Source: Archivesica marissinica
Lineage: Eukaryota; Mollusca; Bivalvia; Venerida; Vesicomyidae
Length of the DNA stretch: 64,000 nt
Reading direction: 5' to 3'
Assembly (NCBI GenBank): GCA_014843695.1
Contig: CM026390.1
Location: forward strand, 57,095,010-57,159,009
The translations under genes were made by a program, and so were the position numbers. The notes under the pieces were generated by a model. The model did no database searches, had not been told where the DNA came from, and saw only the letters and a program-made list of their open reading frames with translations. Position 1 is the first letter of the stretch. The number at the start of each line of letters is the position of its first letter. Shown one piece after another: positions 20,526 to 36,387 of this stretch.

Positions 20526-21095
20526 TGGTATGTAGATTGCATACCTTAATCAGACATTCACTTATAGGAAATCTTGCGATTTAATATGCTGTACACTAAG
20601 CTGTTATATTCAAATGGCTAACAAAATATGCACTTAGCGGGACATGACTTTTATCAGGTACAGTTCTATTTCCAACCCTCTTCTAAGGTTATTAGTTAAT
20701 ACATTTATATGAAATATTGGACTGACCATCTTTAGACTGTCTATACTACTTTCAAATGAGTCAGTGAAACTAGGAAATGACCCTCTTAGAACACTATTAT
20801 TTGACATTTATACTTATAAATGCACCCTCCATTCGACTGAGGTCCCCATTTGCTGCATAATCGGAACTGGTTCCTATGTATGGTAGCCTACTATCCCAGA
20901 ACTAAGCAATGACTACAATAATTCTGAATATAGTGGGATATCCTTGCTTATTCTCAAACTAGTTCTATGATATACAGGAAGCAAGTCAAAATGGCTCAAG
21001 TACAAAGCGGCCCGGAATTGGTCAAAATGTGTTACTTTGGCACAGAAACGGCCTGACTATAAATATTACGGGTTTAGTGTATTTTTTTCATGTGT
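20526..21095. other. Intergenic DNA before the large satellite
   Basis: No gene, array or mobile-element end is recognised. Confidence 0.45.
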
Positions 21096-24000
21096 GTTTG
21101 TTGTTGTGTGTACTAATTATTGTGCCATACGGTATATATGTTGTTGTGTGTACATTAATTATTGTGCCATACGGTATGTATGTTGTTGTATGTACGGTAA
21201 TTAGTGTGCCATACGGTATGTATATTGTTGTGTGTACGGTAATTAGTGTGCCATACGGTATGTATGTTGTTGTGTGTATTAATTATTGTGTCATACGGTA
21301 TGTATGTTGTTGTGTGTACGGTAATTATTGTGTCATACGGTATGTATGTTGTTGGATGTACTAATTATTGTGTCATACGGTATGTATGTTGTTGTGTGTA
21401 CTAATTATTGTGTCATACGGTATGTATGTTGTTGTGTGTACTAATTATTGTGTCATACGGTATGTATGTTGTTGTGTGTACTAATTATTGTGTCATACGG
21501 TATGTATGTTGTTGTATGTACATTAATTATTGTGCCATACGGTATGTATGTTGTTGTATGTACATTAATTATTGTGCCATACGGTATGTATGTTGTTGTA
21601 TGTACATTAATTATTGTGTCATACGGTATGTATGTTGTTGTATGTACGTAATTATTGTGTCATACGGTATGTATGTTGTTGTATGTACTAATTATTGTGT
21701 CATACGGTATGTATGTTGTTGTATGTACTAATTATTGTGCCATACGGTATGTATGTTGTTGTATGTACTAATTATTGTGTCATACGGTATGTATGTTGTT
21801 GTATGTACGGTAATTATTGTGTCATACGGTATGTATGTTGTTGTATGTACGGTAATTATTGTGCCATACGGTATGTATGTTGTTGTATGTACGGTAATTA
21901 TTGTGTCATACGGTATGTATGTTGTTGTATGTACGGTAATTATTGTGTCATACGGTATGTATGTTGTTGGATGTACTAATTATTGTGTCATACGGTATGT
22001 ATGTTGTTGTGTGTACTAATTATTGTGCCATACGGTATGTATGTTGTTGTATGTACGGTAATTATTGTGTCATACGGTATGTATGTTGTTGTATGTACAT
22101 TAATTATTGTGCCATACGGTATGTATGTTGTTGGATGTACTAATTATTGTGTCATACGGTATGTATGTTGTTGTATGTACGGTAATTATTGTGTCATACG
22201 GTATGTATGTTGTTGTATGTACGGTAATTATTGTGTCATACGGTATGTATGTTGTTGTATGTACTAATTATTGTGTCATACGGTATGTATGTTGTTGTAT
22301 GTACTAATTATTGTGTCATACGGTATGTATGTTGTTGGTGTACTAATTATTGTGCCATACGGTATGTATGTTGTTGGTGTACTAATTATTGTGTCATACG
22401 GTATGTATGTTGTTGTATGTACATTAATTATTGTGCCATACGGTATGTATGTTGTTGTATGTACATTAATTATTGTGCCATACGGTATGTATGTTGTTGT
22501 ATGTACATTAATTATTGTGTCATACGGTATGTATGTTGTTGTATGTACACTAATTATTGTGCCATACGGTATGTATGTTGTTGTATGTACGGTAATTATT
22601 GTGCCATACGGTATGTATGTTGTTGTATGTACGGTAATTATTGTGCCATACGGTATGTATGTTGTTGTGTGTACGGTAATTATTGTGTCATACGGTATGT
22701 ATGTTGTTGTGTGTACTAATTATTGTGTCATACGGTATGTATGTTGTTGTGTGTACTAATTATTGTGTCATACGGTATGTATGTTGTTGTATGTACGGTA
22801 ATTATTGTGCCATACGGTATGTATGTTGTTGTGTGTACGGTAATTATTGTGTCATACGGTATGTATGTTGTTGGTGTACTAATTATTGTGTCATACGGTA
22901 TGTATGTTGTTGATGTACTAATTATTGTGTCATACGGTATGTATGTTGTTGTGTGTACTAATTATTGTGTCATACGGTATGTATGTTGTTGTGTGTACTA
23001 ATTATTGTGTCATACGGTATGTATGTTTGTGTGTACTAATTATTGTGTCATACGGTATGTATGTTGTTGTATGTACGTAATTATTGTGTCATACGGTATG
23101 TATGTTGTTGTATGTACATTAATTATTGTGTCATACGATATGCATGTTGTTGTATGTACGGTAATTATCGTGACGTACGGTATGTATGTTGTTGTATGTA
23201 CATTCATTATTGTGTCATACGGTATGTATGTTGTTGTATGTACGGTAATTATTGTGTCATACGGTATGTATGTTGTTGTATGTACATTAATTATTGTGCC
23301 ATACGGTATGTATGTTGTTGTATGTACATTAATTATTGTGTCATACGGTATGTATGTTGTTGTATGTACGTTAATTATTGTGCCATACGGTATGTATGTT
23401 GTTGTGTGTACGTAATTATTGTGTCATACGGTATGTATGTTGTTGTATGTACTTAATTATTGTGCCATACGGTATGTATGTTGTTGTATGTACATTAATT
23501 ATTGTGTCATACGGTATGTATGTTGTTGTATGTAACGTAATTATTGTGTCATACGGTATGTATGTTGTTGTATGTACGGTAATTATTGTGTCATACGGTA
23601 TGTATGTTGTTGTGTGTACTAATTATTGTGTCATACGGTATGTATGTTGGATGTACTATTATTGTGTCATACGGTAGTATGTTGTTTGTGTGTACTAATT
23701 ATTGTGTCATACGGTATGTATGTTGTTGTGTGTACTAATTATTGTGTCATACGGTATGTATGTTGTTGTATGTACATTAATTATTGTGCCATACGGTATG
23801 TATGTTGTTGTATGTACATTAATTATTGTGTCATACGGTATGTATGTTGTTGTATGTACGGTAATTATTGTGTCATACGGTATGTATGTTGTTGTATGTA
23901 CGGTAATTATTGTGTCATACGGTATGTATGTTGTTGTATGTACGGTAATTATTGTGCCATACGGTATGTATGTTGTTGTATGTACGGTAATTATTGTGTC

Positions 24001-27000
24001 ATACGGTATGTATGTTGTTGTATGTACGGTAATTATTGTGTCATACGGTATGTATGTTGTTGTATGTACTAATTATTGTGTCATACGGTATGTATGTTGT
24101 TGTGTGTATTAATTATTGTGCCATACGGTATGTATGTTGTTGTATGTACGGTAATTATTGTGCCATACGGTATGTATGTTGTTGTATGTACGGTAATTAT
24201 TGTGTCATACGGTATGTATGTTGTTGTGTGTATTAATTATTGTGTCATACGGTATGTATGTTGTTGTATGTACGGTAATTATTGTGTCATACGGTATGTA
24301 TGTTGTTGTATGTACATTAATTATTGTGCCATACGGTATGTATGTTGTTGTATGTACATTAATTATTGTGTCATACGGTATGTATGTTGTTGTATGTACG
24401 GTAATTATTGTGTCATACGGTATGTATGTTGTTGTATGTACGGTAATTATTGTGTCATACGGTATGTATGTTGTTGTATGTACGGTAATTATTGTGCCAT
24501 ACGGTATGTATGTTGTTGTATGTACGGTAATTATTGTGTCATACGGTATGTATGTTGTTGTATGTACGTTAATTATTGTGCCATACGGTATGTATGTTGT
24601 TGTATGTACATTAATTATTGTGCCATACGGTATGTATGTTGTTGTGTGTACATTAATTATTGTGTCATACGGTATGTATGTTGTTGTATGTACATTAATT
24701 ATTGTGCCTTACGGTATGTATGTTGTTGTATGTACGTTAATTATTGTGTCATACGGTATGTATGTTGTTGTATGTACGGTAATTATTGTGTCATACGGTA
24801 TGNNNNNNNNNNNNNNNNNNNNNNNNNNNNNNNNNNNNNNNNNNNNNNNNNNNNNNNNNNNNNNNNNNNNNNNNNNNNNNNNNNNNNNNNNNNNNNNNNN
24901 NNNNNNNNNNNNNNNNNNNNNNNNNNNNNNNNNNNNNNNNNNNNNNNNNNNNNNNNNNNNNNNNNNNNNNNNNNNNNNNNNNNNNNNNNNNNNNNNNNNN
25001 NNNNNNNNNNNNNNNNNNNNNNNNNNNNNNNNNNNNNNNNNNNNNNNNNNNNNNNNNNNNNNNNNNNNNNNNNNNNNNNNNNNNNNNNNNNNNNNNNNNN
25101 NNNNNNNNNNNNNNNNNNNNNNNNNNNNNNNNNNNNNNNNNNNNNNNNNNNNNNNNNNNNNNNNNNNNNNNNNNNNNNNNNNNNNNNNNNNNNNNNNNNN
25201 NNNNNNNNNNNNNNNNNNNNNNNNNNNNNNNNNNNNNNNNNNNNNNNNNNNNNNNNNNNNNNNNNNNNNNNNNNNNNNNNNNNNNNNNNNNNNNNNNNNN
25301 NNNNNNNNNNNNNNNNNNNNNNNNNNNNNNNNNNNNNNNNNNNNNNNNNNNNNNNNNNNNNNNNNNNNNNNNNNNNNNNNNNNNNNNNNNNNNNNNNNNN
25401 NNNNNNNNNNNNNNNNNNNNNNNNNNNNNNNNNNNNNNNNNNNNNNNNNNNNNNNNNNNNNNNNNNNNNNNNNNNNNNNNNNNNNNNNNNNNNNNNNNNN
25501 NNNNNNNNNNNNNNNNNNNNNNNNNNNNNNNNNNNNNNNNNNNNNNNNNNNNNNNNNNNNNNNNNNNNNNNNNNNNNNNNNNNNNNNNNNNNNNNNNNNN
25601 NNNNNNNNNNNNNNNNNNNNNNNNNNNNNNNNNNNNNNNNNNNNNNNNNNNNNNNNNNNNNNNNNNNNNNNNNNNNNNNNNNNNNNNNNNNNNNNNNNNN
25701 NNNNNNNNNNNNNNNNNNNNNNNNNNNNNNNNNNNNNNNNNNNNNNNNNNNNNNNNNNNNNNNNNNNNNNNNNNNNNNNNNNNNNNNNNNNNNNNNNNNN
25801 NNTAATTATTGTGTCATACGGTATGTATGTTGTTGTATGTATTAATTATTGTGCCATACGGTATGTATGTTGTTGTATGTACGGTAATTATTGTGCCATA
25901 CGGTATGTATGTTGTTGTATGTACGGTAATTATTGTGTCATACGGTATGTATGTTGTTGTGTGTATTAATTATTGTGCCATACGGTATGTATGTTGTTGT
26001 ATGTACATTAATTATTGTGTCATACGGTATGTATGTTGTTGTATGTACATTAATTATTGTGCCATACGGTATGTATGTTGTTGTATGTACTAATTATTGT
26101 GTCATACGGTATGTATGTTGTTGTATGTACGGTAATTATTGTGTCATACGGTATGTATGTTGTTGTATGTACGGTAATTATTGTGTCATACGGTATGTAT
26201 GTTGTTGTATGTACGGTAATTATTGTGCCATACGGTATGTATGTTGTTGTATGTACGGTAATTATTGTGCCATACGGTATGTATGTTGTTGTATGTACGG
26301 TAATTATTGTGTCATACGGTATGTATGTTGTTGTATGTACATTAATTATTGTGCCATACGGTATGTATGTTGTTGTATGTACATTAATTATTGTGTCATA
26401 CGGTATGTATGTTGTTGTATGTACGGTAATTATTGTGTCATACGGTATGTATGTTGTTGTATGTACATTAATTATTGTGTCATACGGTATGTATGTTGTT
26501 GTATGTACGGTAATTATTGTGTCATACGGTATGTATGTTGTTGTATGTACGGTAATTATTGTGTCATACGGTATGTATGTTGTTGTATGTACGGTAATTA
26601 TTGTGCCATACGGTATGTATGTTGTTGTATGTACGGTAATTATTGTGCCATACGGTATGTATGTTGTTGTATGTACGGTAATTATTGTGCCATACGGTAT
26701 GTATGTTGTTGTATGTACATTAATTATTGTGTCATACGGTATGTATGTTGTTGTATGTACTAATTATTGTGTCATACGGTATGTATGTTGTTGTGTGTAC
26801 TAATTATTGTGTCATACGGTATGTATGTTGTTGTGTGTACTAATTATTGTGTCATACGGTATGTATGTTGTTGTATGTACTAATTATTGTGCCATACGGT
26901 ATGTATGTTGTTGTATGTACTAATTATTGTGTCATACGGTATGTATGTTGTTGTATGTACGGTAATTATTGTGTCATACGGTATGTATGTTGTTGTGTGT

Positions 27001-30000
27001 AACGTAATTATTGTGTCATACGGTATGTATGTTGTTGTATGTACATTAATTATTGTGTCATACGGTATGTATGTTGTTGTATGTACATTAATTATTGTGT
27101 CATACGGTATGTATGTTGTTGTATGTACGGTAATTATTGTGTCATACGGTATGTATGTTGTTGTATGTACGGTAATTATTGTGTCATACGGTATGTATGT
27201 TGTTGTATGTACATTAATTATTGTGCCATACGGTATGTATGTTGTTGTGTATACATTAATTATTGTGTCATACGATATGCATGTTGTTGTATGTACATTA
27301 ATTATTGTGCCATACGGTATGTATGTTGTTGTATGTACGGTAATTATTGTGTCATACGGTATGTATGTTGTTGTATGTACTAATTATTGTGTCATACGGT
27401 ATGTATGTTGTTGTGTGTATTAATTATTGTGCCATACGGTATGTATGTTGTTGTATGTACGGTAATTATTGTGTCATACGGTATGTATGTTGTTGTATGT
27501 ACGGTAATTATTGTGTCATACGGTATGTATGTTGTTGTATGTACATTAATTATTGTGCCATACGGTATGTATGTTGTTGTATGTACATTAATTATTGTGC
27601 CATACGGTATGTATGTTGTTGTGTATACATTAATTATTGTGTCATACGATATGCATGTTGTTGTATGTACATTAATTATTGTGCCATACGGTATGTATGT
27701 TGTTGTATGTACGGTAATTATTGTGTCATACGGTATGTATGTTGTTGTATGTACGGTAATTATTGTGTCATACGGTATGTATGTTGTTGGATGTACTAAT
27801 TATTGTGTCATACGGTATGTATGTTGTTGTGTGTATTAATTATTGTGCCATACGGTATGTATGTTGTTGTATGTACGGTAATTATTGTGTCATACGGTAT
27901 GTATGTTGTTGTATGTACATTAATTATTGTGCCATACGGTATGTATGTTGTTGGATGTACTAATTATTGTGTCATACGGTATGTATGTTGTTGTATGTAC
28001 TAATTATTGTGTCATACGGTATGTATGTTGTTGTATGTACGGTAATTATTGTGTCATACGGTATGTATGTTGTTGTATGTACGGTAATTATTGTGTCATA
28101 CGGTATGTATGTTGTTGTATGTACATTAATTATTGTGTCATACGGTATGTATGTTGTTGTATGTACGGTAATTATTGTGTCATACGGTATGTATGTTGTT
28201 GTATGTACATTAATTATTGTGCCATACGGTATGTATGTTGTTGTATGTACATTAATTATTGTGTCATACGGTATGTATGTTGTTGTATGTACATTAATTA
28301 TTGTGTCATACGGTATGTATGTTGTTGTATGTACGGTAATTATTGTGTCATACGGTATGTATGTTGTTGTATGTACGGATTATTGTGTCATACGGTATGT
28401 ATGTTGTTGTATGTACGGTAATTATTGTGTCATACGGTATGTATGTTGTTGTATGTACGGTAATTATTGTGTCATACGGTATGTATGTTGTTGTATGTAC
28501 ATTAATTATTGTGCCATACGGTATGTATGTTGTTGTATGTACATAATTATTGTGTCATACGGTATGTATGTTGTTGTAGTACGGTAATTATTGTGCCATA
28601 CGGTATGTATGTTGTTGTATGTACGGTAATTATTGTGCCATACGGTATGTATGTTGTTGTATGTACATTAATTATTGTGTCATACGGTATGTATGTTGTT
28701 GTATGTACTAATTATTGTGTCATACGGTATGTATGTTGTTGTGTGTACTAATTATTGTGTCATACGGTATGTATGTTGTTGTATGTACTAATTATTGTGT
28801 CATACGGTATGTATGTTGTTGGATGTACTAATTATTGTGCCATACGGTATGTATGTTGTTGTATGTACTAATTATTGTGTCATACGGTATGTATGTTGTT
28901 GTATGTACATTAATTATTGTGTCATACGGTATGTATGTTGTTGTGTGTAACGTAATTATTGTGTCATACGGTATGTATGTTGTTGTATATACATTAATTA
29001 TTGTTTCATACGATATGCATGTTGTTGTATGTACGGTAATTATCGTGACGTACGGTATGTATGTTGTTGTATGTACATTCATTATTGTGTCATACGGTAT
29101 GTATGTTGTTGTATGTACGGTAATTATTGTGTCATACGGTATGTATGTTGTTGTATGTACATTAATTATTGTGCCATACGGTATGTATGTTGTTGTATGT
29201 ACATTAATTATTGTGTCATACGGTATGTATGTTGTTGTATGTACATTAATTATTGTGCCATACGGTATGTATGTTGTTGTGTGTAACGTAATTATTGTGT
29301 CATACGGTATGTATGTTGTTGTATATACATTAATTATTGTGTCATACGATATGCATGTTGTTGTATGTACATTAATTATTGTGCCATACGGTATGTATGT
29401 TGTTGTATGTACATTAATTATTGTGCCATACGGTATGTATGTTGTTGTATGTACGGTAATTATTGTGTCATACGGTATGTATGTTGTTGTATGTACGGTA
29501 ATTATTGTGCCATACGGTATGTATGTTGTTGGATGTACTAATTATTGTGTCATACGGTATGTATGTTGTTGTATGTACGGTAATTATTGTGTCATACGGT
29601 ATGTATGTTGTTGTATGTACGGTAATTATTGTGTCATACGGTATGTATGTTGTTGTATGTACGGTAATTATTGTGCCATACGGTATGTATGTTGTTGTAT
29701 GTACGGTAATTATTGTGTCATACGGTATGTATGTTGTTGTATGTACTAATTATTGTGTCATACGGTATGTATGTTGTTGTGTGTATTAATTATTGTGCCA
29801 TACGGTATGTATGTTGTTGTATGTACATTAATTATTGTGTCATACGGTATGTATGTTGTTGTATGTACGGTAATTATTGTGTCATACGGTATGTATGTTG
29901 TTGTATGTACGGTAATTATTGTGTCATACGGTATGTATGTTGTTGTATGTACTAATTATTGTGTCATACGGTATGTATGTTGTTGTATGTACTAATTATT

Positions 30001-33000
30001 GTGTCATACGGTATGTATGTTGTTGTATGTACTAATTATTGTGTCATACGGTATGTATGTTGTTGTGTGTACTAATTATTGTGTCATACGGTATGTATGT
30101 TGTTGTATGTACTAATTATTGTGTCATACGGTATGTATGTTGTTGTATGTACTAATTATTGTGTCATACGGTATGTATGTTGTTGTATGTACGGTAATTA
30201 TTGTGTCATACGGTATGTATGTTGTTGTATGTACATTAATTATTGTGCCATACGGTATGTATGTTGTTGTGTGTACTAATTATTGTGTCATACGGTATGT
30301 ATGTTGTTGTATGTACTAATTATTGTGTCATACGGTATGTATGTTGTTGTATGTACTAATTATTGTGTCATACGGTATGTATGTTGTTGTATGTACTAAT
30401 TATTGTGTCATACGGTATGTATGTTGTTGTATGTACGGTAATTATTGTGTCATACGGTATGTATGTTGTTGTATGTACATTAATTATTGTGCCATACGGT
30501 ATGTATGTTGTTGTATGTACTAATTATTGTGTCATACGGTATGTATGTTGTTGTATGTAACGTAATTATTGTGTCATACGGTATGTATGTTGTTGTGTGT
30601 AACGTAATTATTGTGTCATACGGTATGTATGTTGTTGTATGTACATTAATTATTGTGTCATACGATATGTATGTTGTTGTATGTACGGTAATTATTGTGA
30701 CATACGGTATGTATGTTGTTGTATGTACATTAATTATTGTGTCATACGGTATGTATGTTGTTGTATGTACGGTAATTATTGTGCCATACGGTATGTATGT
30801 TGTTGTATGTACGGTAATTATTGTGCCATACGGTATGTATGTTGTTGTATGTACGGTAATTATTGTGTCATACGGTATGTATGTTGTTGTATGTACATTA
30901 ATTATTGTGCCATACGGTATGTATGTTGTTGTATGTACATTAATTATTGTGTCATACGGTATGTATGTTGTTGTATGTACGGTAATTATTGTGTCATACG
31001 GTATGTATGTTGTTGTATGTACATTAATTATTGTGTCATACGGTATGTATGTTGTTGTATGTACGGTAATTATTGTGTCATACGGTATGTATGTTGTTGT
31101 ATGTACGGTAATTATTGTGTCATACGGTATGTATGTTGTTGTATGTACATTAATTATTGTGCCATACGGTATGTATGTTGTTGTATGTACTAATTATTGT
31201 GTCATACGGTATGTATGTTGTTGTATGTACGGTAATTATTGTGTCATACGGTATGTATGTTGTTGTATGTACGGTAATTATTGTGTCATACGGTATGTAT
31301 GTTGTTGTATGTACGGTAATTATTGTGTCATACGGTATGTATGTTGTTGTGTGTATTAATTATTGTGCCATACGGTATGTATGTTGTTGTATGTACATTA
31401 ATTATTGTGCCATACGGTATGTATGTTGTTGTATGTACATTAATTATTGTGTCATACGGTATGTATGTTGTTGTATGTACGGTAATTATTGTGTCATACG
31501 GTATGTATGTTGTTGTATGTACGGTAATTATTGTGTCATACGGTATGTATGTTGTTGTATGTACGGTAATTATTGTGTCATACGGTATGTATGTTGTTGT
31601 ATGTATTAATTATTGTGCCATACGGTATGTATGTTGTTGTATGTACATTAATTATTGTGCCATACGGTATGTATGTTGTTGTATGTACATTAATTATTGT
31701 GTCATACGGTATGTATGTTGTTGTATGTACGGTAATTATTGTGTCATACGGTATGTATGTTGTTGTATGTACGGTAATTATTGTGTCATACGGTATGTAT
31801 GTTGTTGTATGTACGGTAATTATTGTGTCATACGGTATGTATGTTGTTGTATGTACGGTAATTATTGTGCCATACGGTATGTATGTTGTTGTATGTACGG
31901 TAATTATTGTGCCATACGGTATGTATGTTGTTGTATGTACATTAATTATTGTGCCATACGGTATGTATGTTGTTGTATGTACGGTAATTATTGTGCCATA
32001 CGGTATGTATGTTGTTGTATGTACATTAATTATTGTGTCATACGGTATGTATGTTGTTGTATGTACTAATTATTGTGTCATACGGTATGTATGTTGTTGT
32101 GTGTACTAATTATTGTGTCATACGGTATGTATGTTCTTGTGTGTACTAATTATTGTGTCATACGGTATGTATGTTGTTGGATGTACTAATTATTGTGCCA
32201 TACGGTATGTATGTTGTTGGATGTACTAATTATTGTGTCATACGGTATGTATGTTGTTGTATGTACATTAATTATTGTGCCATACGGTATGTATGTTGTT
32301 GTATGTACATTAATTATTGTGTCATACGGTATGTATGTTGTTGTGTGTAACGTAATTATTGTGTCATACGGTATGTATGTTGTTGTATATACATTAATTA
32401 TTGTGTCATACGATATGCATGTTGTTGTATGTACGGTAATTATCGTGACGTACGGTATGTATGTTGTTGTATGTACATTAATTATTGTGTCATACGGTAT
32501 GTATGTTGTTGTATGTACGGTAATTAGTGTGTCATACGGTATGTATGTTGTTGTATGTACATTAATTATTGTGCCATACGGTATGTATGTTGTTGTATGT
32601 ACATTAATTATTGTGTCATACGGTATGTATGTTGTTGTATGTACATTAATTATTGTGCCATACGGTATGTATGTTGTTGTATGTAACGTAATTATTGTGT
32701 CATACGGTATGTATGTTGTTGTATGTACGGTAATTATTGTGTCATACGGTATGTATGTTGTTGTATGTACATTAATTATTGTGTCATACGGTATGTATGT
32801 TGTTGGATGTACTAATTATTGTGTCATACGGTATGTATGTTGTTGTGTGTACTAATTATTGTGTCATACGGTATGTATGTTGTTGTGTGTACTAATTATT
32901 GTGCCATACGGTATGTATGTTGTTGTGTGTACTAATTATTGTGTCATACGGTATGTATGTTATTATGTGTACTAATTATTGTGTGATACGGTATGTATGT

Positions 33001-36000
33001 TGTTGTGTGTACTAATTATTGTGTCATACGGTATGTATGTTGTTGTATGTACGGTAATTATTGTGTCATACGGTATGTATGTTGTTGTATGTACATTAAT
33101 TATTGTGCCATACGGTATGTATGTTGTTGTATGTACTAATTATTGTGTCATACGGTATGTATGTTGTTGGATGTACTAATTATTGTGTCATACGGTATGT
33201 ATGTTGTTGGATGTATTAATTATTGTGCCATACGGTATGTATGTTGTTGTATGTACATTAATTATTGTGTCATACGGTATGTATGTTGTTGTATGTAACG
33301 TAATTATTGTGTCATACGGTATGTATGTTGTTGTATGTACGGTAATTATTGTGACATACGGTATGTATGTTGTTGTATGTACATTAATTATTGTGTCATA
33401 CGGTATGTATGTTGTTGTATGTACATTAATTATTGTGCCATACGGTATGTATGTTGTTGTATGTACGGTAATTATTGTGTCATACGGTATGTATGTTGTT
33501 GTATGTACGGTAATTATTGTGTCATACGGTATGTATGTTGTTGTATGTACGGTAATTATTGTGTCATACGTATGTTGTTGTATGTACTAATTATTGTGTC
33601 ATACGGTATGTATGTTGTTGTATGTACGGTAATTATTGTGTCATACGGTATGTATGTTGTTGTATGTACGGTAATTATTGTGTCATACGGTATGTATGTT
33701 GTTGTATGTACGGTAATTATTGTGTCATACGGTATGTATGTTGTTGTGTGTATTAATTATTGTGCCATACGGTATGTATGTTGTTGTATGTACATTAATT
33801 ATTGTGCCATACGGTATGTATGTTGTTGTATGTACATTAATTATTGTGTCATACGGTATGTATGTTGTTGTATGTACGGTAATTATTGTGTCATACGGTA
33901 TGTATGTTGTTGTATGTACGGTAATTATTGTGTCATACGGTATGTATGTTGTTGTATGTACGGTAATTATTGTGTCATACGGTATGTATGTTGTTGTATG
34001 TACATTAATTATTGTGCCATACGGTATGTATGTTGTTGTATGTACATTAATTATTGTGTCATACGGTATGTATGTTGTTGTATGTACGGTAATTATTGTG
34101 TCATACGGTATGTATGTTGTTGTATGTACGGTAATTATTGTGTCATACGGTATGTATGTTGTTGTATGTACGGTAATTATTGTGCCATACGGTATGTATG
34201 TTGTTGTATGTACGGTAATTATTGTGCCATACGGTATGTATGTTGTTGTATGTACATTAATTATTGTGCCATACGGTATGTATGTTGTTGTATGTACGGT
34301 AATTATTGTGCCATACGGTATGTATGTTGTTGTATGAACATTAATTATTGTGTCATACGGTATGTATGTTGTTGGATGTACTAATTATTGTGTCATACGG
34401 TATGTATGTTGTTGTATGTACTAATTATTGTGTCATACGGTATGTATGTTCTTGTGTGTACTAATTATTGTGTCATACGGTATGTATGTTGTTGTATGTA
34501 CTAATTATTGTGCCATACGGTATGTATGTTGTTGGATGTACTAATTATTGTGTCATACGGTATGTATGTTGTTGTATGTACATTAATTATTGTGCCATAC
34601 GGTATGTATGTTGTTGTATGTACATTCATTATTGTGTCATACGGTATGTATGTTGTTGTGTGTAACGTAATTATTGTGTCATACGGTATGTATGTTGTTG
34701 TATATACATTAATTATTGTGTCATACGATATGCATGTTGTTGTATGTACGGTAATTATCGTGACGTACGGTATGTATGTTGTTGTATGTACATTCATTAT
34801 TGTGTCATACGGTATGTATGTTGTTGTATGTACGGTAATTAGTGTGTCATACGGTATGTATGTTGTTGTATGTACATTAATTATTGTGCCATACGGTATG
34901 TATGTTGTTGTATGTACATTAATTATTGTGTCATACGGTATGTATGTTGTTGTATGTACATTAATTATTGTGCCATACGGTATGTATGTTGTTGTGTGTA
35001 ACGTAATTATTGTGTCATACGGTATGTATGTTGTTGTATATACATTAATTATTGTGTCATACGATATGCATGTTGTTGTATGTACATTAATTATTGTGCC
35101 ATACGGTATGTATGTTGTTGTATGTACATTAATTATTGTGTCATACGGTATGTATGTTGTTGTATGTACATTAATTATTGTGCCATACGGTATGTATGTT
35201 GTTGTATGTACATTAATTATTGTGCCATACGGTATGTATGTTGTTGTATGTACGGTAATTATTGTGTCATACGGTATGTATGTTGTTGTATGTACGTAAT
35301 TATTGTGTCATACGGTATGTATGTTGTTGTATGTACTAATTATTGTGTCATACGGTATGTATGTTGTTGTATGTACGGTAATTATTGTGTCATACGGTAT
35401 GTATGTTGTTGTATGTACTAATTATTGTGTCATACGGTATGTATGTTGTTGTATGTACGGTAATTATTGTGTCATACGGTATGTATGTTGTTGTATGTAC
35501 TAATTATTGTGTCATACGGTATGTATGTTGTTGTATGTACTAATTATTGTGTCATACGGTATGTATGTTGTTGTATGTACGTTAATTATTGTGCCATACG
35601 GTATGTATGTTGTTGTATGTACGGTAATTATTGTGTCATACGGTATGTATGTTGTTGTATGTACAGTAATTATTGTGCCATACGGTATGTATGTTGTTGT
35701 ATGTACTAAATTGTGTCATACGGTATGTATGTTGTTGTGTACAATTATTGTGTCATACGGTATGTATGTTGTTGTATGTACATTAATTATGTGCCATACG
35801 GTATGTATGTTGTTGTATGTACATTCATTATTGTGTCATACGGTATGTATGTTGTTGTGTGTAAAGTAATTATTGTGTCATACGGTATGTATGTTGTTGT
35901 ATATACATTAATTATTGTGTCATACGATATGCATGTTGTTGTATGTACGGTAATTATCGTGACGTACGGTATGTATGTTGTTGTATGTACATTCATTATT

Positions 36001-36387
36001 GTGTCATACAGTATGTATGTTGTTGTATGTACATTAATTATTGTGCCATACGGTATGTATGTTGTTGTATGTACATACATTATTGTGTCATACGGTATGT
36101 ATGTTGTTGTATGTACATTCATTATTGTGTCATACGGTATGTATGTTGTTGTATGTACATTAATTATTGTGCCATACGGTATGTATGTTGTTGTATGTAC
36201 ATTAATTATTGTGTCATACGGTATGTATGTTGTTGTATGTACATTCATTATTGTGCCATACGGTATGTATTTTGTTGTATGTACACTAATTATTGTGTCA
36301 TACGGTATGTATGTTGTTGTATGTACGGTGCCATACGGTATGTATGTTGTTGTATGTACGGTGTCATACTGTTTTGCCATACGGTAC
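21096..36387. repeat. Large satellite, 40-42 bp unit, roughly 370 copies
   Basis: The unit is TAATTATTGTGTCATACGGT followed by ATGTATGTTGTTGTATGTAC, with nothing (40 bp), GG (42 bp) or AT (42 bp) inserted before the next TAATT. Other variable sites are GTGTC/GTGCC and TGTATG/TGTGTG. The core CATACGGTATG is a near palindrome. Rare variant blocks recur at several distant positions, so the array grew by copying multi-unit segments. The overlapping plus-strand frames of up to several hundred codons merely read the unit in successive frames. Confidence 0.96.
24803..25802. other. Assembly gap of exactly 1000 N
   Basis: The gap is bounded on both sides by the 40-42 bp satellite. A round-number gap within an array suggests a placeholder of unknown true size. 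Confidence 0.98.

Noticed and set aside
21096..21800. Telomeric repeat
   Set aside because: The unit is 40-42 bp and has no TTAGGG-type motif.
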